A stretch of 64,000 bases of DNA from Isoetes taiwanensis (Eukaryota; Streptophyta; Lycopodiopsida; Isoetales; Isoetaceae): assembly GCA_021234155.1 (NCBI GenBank), contig JAJEKV010000017.1:2276016-2340015 (forward strand). The letters run 5' to 3'. The position numbers and the translations under genes were made by a program. Shown here piece after piece: positions 55,418 through 64,000 of this stretch. The stretch's first letter is position 1, and every line of letters begins with the position of its first letter. Under the pieces are notes generated by a model. The model had not been told where the DNA came from. It saw only the letters and a program-made list of their open reading frames with translations, and made no database searches.

Positions 55418-57000
55418 GGTGGAAGGAGCTTGCTTGAAGCTCTGCTTAGGCCTGAAGGCCACTCAAACACGAAGGGTTAAACCTTCTCCCGGTACTCTTG
55501 AATGACCAAGAGTACCTAATCATGACGATATCATGTGGGCGTACAATGTTCTTCTGGGGTCCGCCCGGGGAAAGTAGAGGTTCTCTATGATCTTTGGAAT
55601 ATTGCCAAGATGACTTCATCGACTTCACTACCGGTGGTGCAACCTACGAGGGTAGAGAGCCTATTGGCATATCGGGCGAGGAACAAGAGCGTTGAGACTC
55701 TTTGTAAACACCCGATGCTTGCTAGCTGAAACCCCCAGCCTCCGGAAGAGCAATTTGCGGCCCGACCGCGGTCTCTTCTTGAGATCCGCCTCACGCAAAT
55801 CACTATGGGCGGGGGTCAAGGCGAGGGAAGACCTGGGGGACACCAAAGGTCAGCCTTAGGGATGAGAAGAAGAAGAAGAAAAGAAGCTCCCCATCGACTT
55901 GAGAGAAGGAAGGCGGAGACCTCTCACCAGGCCCTCAAGTTAGGGCCATGGGCAACCATGTGGCCCGATTCTTTCTCTCAGCTTTCCGCCAAGGAGAGGT
56001 GCTGTTCTTTTCCAAGAATTTAGGGCCATCTTCTGAAGCTTCTTAGGTGGAGCTCAGGAGCCATATCTACTTCAGCGGGCCATAAGAAGATTGATTATCA
56101 TGTCACCACTATTACTCTGGTCCGTAGAGATTTGGCTATAGCAGCATTGGGAGACGTGGCGGGCTGCGCTAACATGCGCCTTCTTGTGGCAGCGCCTTTG
56201 GCTACTTGCTTACCACCTGAGGCAGCAGCTCGAGCCGCCCTTTCTGCTAGCCCTAGCGCCACTTTGATGCGTTATCGTCCACCTCCTCGACCAATGGGCC
56301 GAAGACGAGGGATTCAGCTCCTAAATTATTGTCTTATGTATTTTGCCTTTGAAATCACTGTTGTTTTAAAAAAAAAATGGTTATTACTCGTGATGTGATT
56401 TCCCTTTATTGTATCAGTCCAATACATAATGCCAATACAATTTTTGAATAAGCCTCTTCCATGACAAGTTATTAAGCCTCCTGGAAATGTTAGTATTATA
56501 TACTCATTCCGCCCTTTGCGGAAGAAGCCGGCCGGAGTACGAAGATAGGATAACATTCGGATAAGGAGAAGATGAGCGAGGGACCTCACGAGCAGGGACT
56601 ATGGGGAACGATGAGTATCCTGAGCGGGAAGTTGGCGATGAGATAGCGGAGCTTAGCGTGCCGGAACAACCTTATGATCCCGACAAGGGGATGGAAATAG
56701 TTACTCTCCTTCGAGCGTGCTTACGATGATTTGAAATGGACCCTTTCCGCGACTTGGGATTATTGGAATATGACCTCACATGAAGCTTTTGAGGATGCTA
56801 ATGATCATCTCTGGCAAATCTTCTATGCACTGCGAAGGCTCTTCAACCTTTTGATTATTAGCCCCACTTGGGATTATCAACCCGTTATTATCCGGGCTTG
56901 GGCGCGTTACAAGCTCGTCGAAATGCGTGAAGTAAGTGTCTATGCCGTCATGTATCCCCACGCAAACCCTTAAAACCGCATTTTCCAGTTTTGTGTGTTC
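55418..57000 (+). other. Coding-like remnants after ORF 54890
   Basis: Short frames continue on the plus strand: 55535-55729, and 56132-56398 reading IAALGDVAGCANMRLLVAA. At 56731-56973 a frame reads FEDANDHLWQIFYALRRLFN and then DYQPVIIRAWARYKLVEMRE, which looks like genuine helical protein. No family recognised. They may be parts of one gene with many frame breaks. Confidence 0.35.
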
Positions 57001-57739
57001 CTATGCTTCACTATGACTAGGGAAATGGCCTGTATCAGGTCCATGTATGTATTATATAACTATAAGTCATAATTCTTGTCGGTATCAAGCTCTTGGATGT
57101 AACAGTTACTTCACTTGTAATTAAAATTTTTTCCGTGGGTTTTTGCGTGTTCACTTTGTTCCGACCACGACTTAAAAATGACCTTGTATGACACTTATTG
57201 TATTTTGTAAATGTTCTTATATCATCTTATGTTTAATTTAGGCGGCCGCGCGCAGCGGCAGCAGCCACCCTCAAATGCAAATTCGATTAACAGCAAAGGA
57301 TTGATGCTGATGAAAAGAGCGGTTGGCCAGTGCGGGCCCCGTCTTGCATGCTAACCCACCGCGGCATGTACAGCAGGATGCACGGAGTTACCTCGTTGCC
57401 GCCTGAATCCACTGCCACGGCCGGCCGTCCCCACCACCGAACGATCCACGTACCGGTGCGAAGAGGTCCCTCCTAAGCGGCCGCCGGAGCTCCTCGGGGG
57501 CGATACCACCTCCTCAAAATTACGCCCGCCGGTGTCATCTGAATCATCCGCATCATCGGTGGCGCATGCCAGCCCGAGATAAGAATCACCATGAGCAGTT
57601 GATATCTGACCATAACCGGTATATGGAAGAATAGGAAATTGGCCCGGTTTGATGGGAAATCTAGGGTGGCTTGAATGCAGAATCACCGGCCGGACGAAAT
57701 GAAGGAGTTCGCGGGTCCTATGGCATGACAGAAAGATAC

Positions 57740-58420
57740 GGGAAAGGTTGCCACCAAAACCTTCACGGAGCTGCCGTATTTGGTGGAAGGGCTATGCGAG
57801 CCAAACATCCGGGCGAGGAGTAGATGCAACTTCAGAAAGTTTGCCAAGGCCTTCAAATCGCATTATGTGCCTCGTGCACATAAATGCCAACAGATCCGCA
57901 CTTTCTACGGGTTGGAGCAGAAGAGTATGTCGTCTGGGGCTTACGGATGAGTTTATGCTTTGAGGACCGTATGTACACGGTATGAATGAGAAAAGGGCGT
58001 GGAGGGCTATATAGAGGGTTTGGCACCATCGATCAAGCGGATGGTTAAGGCCATCGACCAAAATCGATTCGCGGCCGAGGCTAAAGCATTGAGCCTCGAG
58101 GAGGACATACCAAGAGTCGATATCCGGGCGTCACGCTCCTTACTGCCCAGCCCGCGGCCGTCCACACCTTACAAACCCGGCTCTCCAAGTCAGGGGCCCT
58201 CTCCGTGAGAACTCTTACGATCGCCCGGGGAGAAGAAAATTAAAACACTTGCGGGATAAGCGGAGAACAATCTTTGGTAAGGAAGTTCGAAACCTCTTAC
58301 GATCCATTCCTAAAGAAGAGAGAGCAATTGCGCCCGAGATAAGGCATGTTATTCTGAGGTATGAGGCTGGACACTTCATGCGAGAATTGCCCCATATGTT
58401 ACCCAATTTGCCTTGACTGG
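57740..58420 (+). pseudogene. Gypsy gag, frameshifted
   Basis: Capsid protein of Ty3/gypsy type. KTFTELPYLVEGLCEPNIR (from about 57757) leads to FRKFAKAFKSHYVPRAHKCQ, the F-x-x-x-F-x-x-x-Y-x-P block of Retrotrans_gag, then a Q-x-F-Y-x-L-x-Q segment and, after frame breaks, VEGYIEGLAPSIKRMVKAID. Further fragments continue to about 58420. No complete zinc knuckle could be read. Confidence 0.75.
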
Positions 58421-58689
58421 CCATGGCGACCTTGGCGGGGGCGATATTGAGTCAACATTACTGGCGGCGAGGGCGGCTCGAAAGTACATTCAGTCGTCTC
58501 ATATCCTTGCGGCTATAAAGCGCAATCTTTGAAGAAGTCAACTGCTTGTCATTTCCACCACCAAGCCCAAGTAGGCAGTAAGCCTTTTGTAATTCTTATG
58601 GATCTGGAGTACACATAATTTTGCTTCTCCTAGAATGGCCGGGTCCTGGTTGGAAACCCTAAAGGTCCTGGCCAGGGCTGTCACTTTAA

Positions 58690-58925
58690 CCCGGTGTTAA
58701 AAGGTTAGACATACTCATGGTTGCCGCATCAACCTTAAAGATCACGGTTACCCGAGTGCACCGGTTGCTATGGGTCTTGGGAGTTAATGGATATTGGCAA
58801 ATCGACCTCATTGTTGGAATGGAATTCTTGGCATGCAAAAGCCAACATAGGCTGCGAGAAGAGAAGTTACCTTCCTTATATTCTAATGGAGCCAGCGTAA
58901 CTATAAAAGGTGAACCATTCAACCT
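58690..58925 (+). pseudogene. Gypsy aspartic protease, C-terminal part
   Basis: Reads DLIVGMEFL, the D-(V/L)-I-(L/V)-G-M-(D/E)-(W/F)-L block of retropepsins, followed by a REEKLPSLYSNGASVTIKGE segment that matches the usual linker to RT. The active-site D-(S/T)-G was not found intact. Confidence 0.65.
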
Positions 58926-59139
58926 ATCATGCGGTCTATGTCCATTCGGCCAGTTAGATAAAAGCTATCACATAAGCAAAAGCTCCTCTGCGTTATTAGA
59001 CTTGCTTCCATTGAAGTTAGTGCTAAAGCAAAACCAAGTAATCAACACCTTGCCACGAGGGGATTGCGGTATTCTCCATGAATTTAGCGATCTTTTTCCG
59101 GGCGAGATCGAAGCTTCCTCCTTTTAGAGGGTAGAATGT

Positions 59140-59790
59140 GAGATAGCTTTAGAGGCGGTACTAAACCCACCAGACAAGGCCCGATCAGGTATGAGTCTTC
59201 AATTTGAGAGCTTAAGAAACAACTTCAAGAGCTGCTAAACCTAGGTTTTATTCGACCTAAGCGTTTAGCCCTTTGGCGCCCTATTCTTTTTAAAAAGAAA
59301 AGGGCGGCTCCTTGAGAATGTGTATTGATTATCGGCAACTCAACAAGCATACCATCAAAAATCGCTATGCTTTGCGAAGCGAGATGATCTAATGGATCAG
59401 TTGCAAGGGGCCAAATATTTTCAAAGATTGACCTTCGCTCAGGATATCATCGGATAAGGATTAAAGAGGACATCATAAATGCACTTTTCGCACTAGATAT
59501 GGGCATTATGAGTTTACCGTTATGCCTTTGGATTAACTAATGCCCCATAGCGTTTATCGCGGTTAATGAATGATGTTTTAGACAATACTTGGATGACTTT
59601 GTTGTTATTTTCTTTGGCGATATTCTCATCTACGGTAAGACCCCTACGGGGAGCATAGAAACATCTTAAATTGGCTCTACAAAAGTTAAAGGCGTCATGA
59701 CTTTTTGCCAAGTTCTCTAAGTGCAAGTTGCCCCTCCAAAGGTTGATTACTTGGGTCATATTATTTCCGGCGAGAGGGGTACTCTACAGA
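59140..59790 (+). pseudogene. Gypsy reverse transcriptase, multiply frameshifted
   Basis: Reads the RT block [18 protein letters not shown] at about 59319-59372, then FRTRYGHYEFTVMP (near 59490), and YLDDFVVIFFGDILIYG with the catalytic Y-L-D-D at 59586-59597. In the second half of that motif the usual L-D-D-I reads F-G-D-I. Frame breaks occur between every block. Confidence 0.85.
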
Positions 59791-59799
59791 TCCTGCGCA

Positions 59800-60480
59800 A
59801 GATAGAGGCGTAAGGGAATGGCCCCTATTCGGGGAAATGTCTCCAAAGTCAGTTTCTTGGGATTAGCGAGGGATATTACCGAAAATTTGTAAAGGATTTT
59901 GCAAGGATTGCAGCCCCTCTTACAAATCTTACCAAGCATGAGAAGGTGAAGGATTGGATGGAGCTTTGGAAGACTAAAGGTTGGGGAAGTTTCCGACTTA
60001 AAGATGCCTTAACCTCGGCACCGTTCTCCGTTGCCCCGATCGATAAGGATAAACTAGTGGCCCACCAGATGCGGACAAAATTACCCTTTGGTGGGGTTCT
60101 AATCGCGAGGAGGAGAGTTATTGCTTATGATTCAAAGAAGATGAATGAGGCGAGCGGCGATATCCTACCCATGACGAGGAATTGCTAGGCTGTTGTTCGG
60201 GCTTTTTGCGAATATGGAACACTACCTCCTTGGTAGAAGGTTCGATTGGACCGCGAGATCATCAAAGTCTCGATATTTGACCCCAACCCAATCTCAACCT
60301 CCGTCGAGGAGGAGATGGATGGAATTTCTTGAAGAATATGATTTTGAGATCATGTATAAACTGGAAAGCACAATGTGGTTGCGGATGCATTATCCGCCAT
60401 CCCTTGGTAACTTGAACCCATTGTCAATCACGATTTCGACACTCACAAGTGAATTTGGTAAGCAGATCTAGAACAAACTT
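59800..60480 (+). pseudogene. Gypsy RNase H and connection region
   Basis: YRKFVKDFARIAAPLTNLTK at about 59878, then KDALTSAPFSVAPIDKDK, a LLAVVRAF-like block broken by a frameshift, and RRRWMEFLEEYDFEIMYKLE near 60310, the R-R-W-x-x-x-L-x-E-Y-D-F-x-I block at the end of gypsy RNase H. Confidence 0.8.
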
Positions 60481-60599
60481 TAGCCCCAGATCCACGAGTT
60501 CTATGAAATTTGGAATTAGTCTAAATAGACGCATAGAGATAAAAGCGTGGCGCTTTTCGGTCATATAAGAAAGGGGCAATTGTTTGTATCCACAAGGAC

Positions 60600-61900
60600 A
60601 AGTTGTGTACCTCATACTTAGAGTGCGTAAGTTAATCCTCCATAACCACGCTACTTGCGCTATAGCTGGACATCTTAGGTTTTATGAAGACCTACTTTAA
60701 AATCGGCTCGGTTATTTTTTTGGCCCGATGAAGAAGGACATTGCGAAGTACGATAGCGGTGTCAAGTATGTCCAGCAGACCAAGCGAGAACAATTAAGGA
60801 CTCGAGGAATTGCAACCTTTGGATGTACCCCAGCGCTAAGTGGGAAGTGATAACCATGGATTTTATAGTGGGCCTTCCGCGTACTCTCAGAGTGGATATG
60901 ATCGTTAATGGTGGTAGTCGACAAATTGTCAAAATGGCTCATTTCTTGCCATGTGGTTACCACGGACACGCCTGCAATCTTTGCTCTGCTTTTTGCAAAA
61001 AGAGATCTTGAGGTTGCGGATACCCACGGGTCATTGTATCGTGCGAGATCCCAAATTTGTAAGTGCATTTTGGAAGATTTCTTCACCACCATACAAACCA
61101 AGCTTGCTATGAGTCTGACTTATCATCCTCGAGGACGGATGGTCAAAGCAGAAGCGTACCAATCATTATCATAGAGGATATGCTCACGAAGTTATGTGTG
61201 GAGTAAGCAATCCCAATGGGGTGACTATATTTATCTAGTAGGGTTTGCCTATATACGGATTGTAAACGAAGTCTTCGGAATGTCTCCTTTCGGTAAATTA
61301 TGGTTATCAATGCCTTACTCACGACACATGGCACAACCCGTGTAGCCGAAAGTGGAGGTTTCTCAACAACTCCTCACGGAGATGCAAGCTTTGTGGGAAG
61401 TGCGTGGTTACTTGCTGGTACCTTGCCTTGATCGTCAAAGAGTGTAGCAGGATAAGCCGCGGAAGGACGGAGTCTTCGGTGGGTGGTCGGGGTTTGGCTT
61501 AAGATTAAAGGTAAAACAAGCCAAGCTTAAGATTGAAGTAGCTGCAAAGAAGTTGGCACCGGATGGGCTGGACGTTCCAAAATCGAGCGTATTGGGGAGC
61601 AAGCATATCGCTGGACTTGCCACCCGGCTTAAGATCCACGGGGTTTTCATGTGAGTCTTCATGACACCTGATCCGAGGGTTTTGGAAACCCCAACCCTCT
61701 GAAACCATGTGAAGGCTGACTGAGATAGTGCAGCTCTTCTTGATCGAGCTTATAAAGCGGACCCGGAAGGACTCAAATGTTAATACTTGGTCAGTGGAAA
61801 CACTTGCGGTCGAGATGCTACGTGGGTGATGCAAGCGGATCTTGAGAAGCACCTTGGGATTTCGTACTTGCGAATCTCAGAGCCGCACCATCAGCGATAT
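60600..61900 (+). pseudogene. Gypsy integrase and C-terminal region, frameshifted
   Basis: Zinc-finger half near 60640-60780 (HHATCAIAGHLRFYEDLL, then a C-x-x-C-like Y-V-Q-Q). The catalytic core reads WEVITMDFIVGLPR near 60842 (first acidic residue) and VVVDKLSKWLISCH near 60911. A weak core end follows with LTYHPRGRMVKAEAYQS, where DGQ-x-E would normally stand, and then DYIYLVGFAYIRIVNEVFGM near 61225. After 61480 a basic stretch (LKVKQAKLKIEVAAKKLAPD) may belong to the C-terminal tail. No chromodomain was recognised. Confidence 0.8.
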
Positions 61901-62531
61901 ATCAGCGCTCGGCGGATAGCTTGAGAACTTGGTCGCCGAGAATCGATACTAGGGAATGTAGATGCATCGTAAGTGCGGCAGATTCTACGAGTGATGGGAT
62001 CACCTTTTATAACATCCCATGGGGCGTGTTCTCGACATGGACCTTGACCCATGAGCTGGCAGCAAAGCATGTACTTCGCCGTAGCATTCATGCTACGGCT
62101 ATAATAGGAACTGACATTTCTACTTGCAATGAACTACGAACCATAGGCATGATAAGTTCCTTCTAGAATAAATTTTTCTTTCACTGCAGTTGGACCCTTC
62201 AACCCTGACCTAATTATTTTATCTATATATAAGCGATATATTACTGCAACTTTCATATGTGCGAGCTGAGTGGCGGTACATCCTTCTCCCAGAAGTTCCG
62301 ATGACCCGATTTCTTAGCTTTATGTTATCTGTGTTACATTGTTGTTGATAATCTTGGACTTTGGTCCTTGCACTTTTAATTATGATATAAAGAGTTATAT
62401 AGATTGTACTTTTCTTTGCTTAGTAACTTGACTTTTAATATATTACCTTCTGAAATAAGGTGCAACTTCATGAATCTTATTTAATATATACGTATCTAAC
62501 CCCAATGCTGAGGCGGCGGTACATTATTTCT

Positions 62532-62542
62532 AGGAGGGAGAA
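62532..62542 (+). promoter_or_regulatory. Polypurine tract of the gypsy element
   Basis: AGGAGGGAGAA directly before the 3' LTR start TGTAGCGTTCC. Confidence 0.88.
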
Positions 62543-64000
62543 TGTAGCGTTCCAAGTATTTATCGGTATAAGTATAAACTCATATTTGACACGTCCCAGG
62601 GATTCCCCATCGCCACATGGGGATTGCTATGGGAACCTAGGTAGTTCACTTAAAAGGGATTAAATTGCTAATTTAATTTAATTGTCAATAATAACCTATA
62701 ATTAAGGAACTAATATTTAAAACCATAATTAATCTAATTATGGTTTTGGGAAAAGCGCCACGTGGCCACCCTCGATTGGTTAGCATGATAATGCTAATTG
62801 GGGTCAATAGGGTGGATCCACCCCCATATCAGCCACAACTCACCTTGGCGGTGGAAGCCCCTTGTGACGAGGCGCCACCACGGATCTCACACAAGCTAAA
62901 CACCAAGACCAAGCAGATGCCCAATCGGCTGACAGCGAATTGAGCCAAAATCTGAGTGGGTGGCTGGTGTAGTTGTGAATTCCTAGGATAGCGGGCACTG
63001 TTTTGGGTTGTTGGTCTATTCTCTACGTGTTTACTCGTGGGAACTAACCCTTGATTGTAAAAGTGGGTTCTCATATATTTACCGGTCCTGGTTTTGCTTG
63101 TAATGGATGGATTCTTTGGTTGTTAGCCTGAGTATTTACTCTGAAATGGGGAATTAAGGGGTGAGACACCTGCAGGGGCTGCCTGACGCCTCCTGGGTAG
63201 AGGCCTGTAATCGACTTTGTGCACAAAAGGCCAGCCGGGTCACTTAGATGCTATGGTAGGCAGCACGGACAAGGAACACGTTTGGTGAAGTGGAGGTGGG
63301 GTCTTGCAGACATAAAGGCTCTGGGGACTCCTACTGCTGAGCTGAAAACGATCGCTGGTCACGTAGAGGGCGGGTATGGGTGCACGACACTCCCAGGTGG
63401 GGGTGTGACCCGTGGGCTGAGTAGATTTAGGGAGTAGAGTGGGTGCGGATCGGGGTGGCTGATCGCGGCACGTATTCTCTAGCTCGCCCATGGAGCCAGC
63501 AGCAGTTACGGAAGGGGCGCTTCCTGACACTCAGGGCCGGGACTTCGCAGACCACAGGTAGGCCTCGGAGGTGATGCTGGGCTTTATTCCGGGAAGGCTA
63601 TAGCGCCGCCAGCGTGAATTGACCCATACGCAAAGTGTGCGGGAGGGGCGGATGGAGTGGACAACCCTAGCCAATGTTCTATGCGACCAACGCCATGTCA
63701 AGATTACGTACGTGATCTCTTGAGGCTAACGAATATCGGGGAATATGGTTTTGGAATTGTTTTCTGGAGTTTAGTGCATGTTTGCTGCAGATTGGTATTT
63801 GGATGGAATATCTTACCCCTTCCATTGGTGGTTATTTATACGTGATTTATCTTGTGTGCTAACCCTTGTATTCAACGCTTCATGACGTAGGAGCCCCATT
63901 GAAGCGTGGGCGAATGACATGGTGTCCTTCTCCTGGGGCATCACTGCAGAAGCTGGAGGAGGCCACCTCATGTGAGGTTGGTGGCCATGGAGGAAAGTCC
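62543..64000 (+). mobile_element. 3' LTR of the large gypsy element (family copy D), cut by window end
   Basis: Matches copy C (46135-47746) over its full visible length of about 1.46 kb, with many small indels. The LTR start has an internal change (TGTAGCG for TGTGACG). The end and any target-site duplication lie outside the window. Confidence 0.88.

Larger units (their letters stand above)
46135..64000 (+). mobile_element. Very large Ty3/gypsy LTR retrotransposon, right end beyond window
   Basis: Bounded by a 5' LTR (46135-47746) and a 3' LTR starting at 62543, with PBS after the first and PPT before the second, and a plus-strand gag-protease-RT-RNaseH-integrase order between 57.7 and 61.9 kb. 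Total visible length is 17.9 kb. About 10 kb (47.8-57.7 kb) separates the PBS from gag and holds non-retroviral ORFs and repeats. The element inserted into a minus-strand Copia remnant at 46134. Its coding frames are heavily interrupted. Confidence 0.88.

Overview
The window looks like nuclear DNA of a vascular plant, most probably a homosporous fern. The inference rests on two large, almost intron-free PLS-type pentatricopeptide (PPR) genes of the style common in ferns and lycophytes, on wide spacing filled with old nested retroelements, and on a nuclear copy of plastid 16S rDNA. No species can be named from the sequence alone.

Layout. 0-5 kb: a PPR gene on the minus strand (3077-4978, with a short transit-peptide exon) and a weakly supported minus-strand gene before it. 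5.3-11.9 kb: small repeats, including a 1.24-kb foldback element (10562-11798) with arms of about 550 bp. 12-23 kb: an accessory island with a tandem pair of ~80-codon TATA-driven ORFs, a broken minus-strand DUF7869 gene (14170-17321), and a broken plus-strand gene joining a ParB-like domain to a methyltransferase-like domain (about 20.05-22.3 kb). 23.7-28.9 kb: nested retroelements, with a Copia element carrying its 5' LTR, PBS, gag and pol, flanked on both sides by LTRs of one Ty3/gypsy family. 29.6-30.8 kb: a 63-bp minisatellite and a plastid 16S fragment enclosed by an inverted repeat. 33.8-34.8 kb: the 3' end of a LINE. 36-38.5 kb: repeats and hairpins upstream of the second PPR gene (38577-41858, plus), which is followed by a broken duplicate of its own 3' end. 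44.5-46.1 kb: a broken gene fragment resembling the uridine-kinase-like domain of TTM proteins, and a minus-strand Copia remnant. 46135-64000: a very large Ty3/gypsy element inserted in that Copia remnant. Its 5' LTR, PBS, gag, protease, RT, RNase H, integrase, PPT and 3' LTR (cut by the window end) are visible.

The gypsy element is remarkable for about 10 kb of non-retroviral DNA between its PBS and gag. This contains a duplicated and partly inverted ORF, a degenerate histone H3-like gene, an exon-like coiled-coil ORF and a second TATA-driven ORF. In the TE-rich tracts the reading frames break often. Where two near-identical copies can be compared (48.2-49.8 kb), many differences fall on CAG/CTG triplets, so part of the apparent decay may be assembly consensus error in CHG-methylated DNA rather than mutation. 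The PPR genes are the only long, clean coding genes and the likely functional host genes. Their products should enter an organelle and bind RNA.
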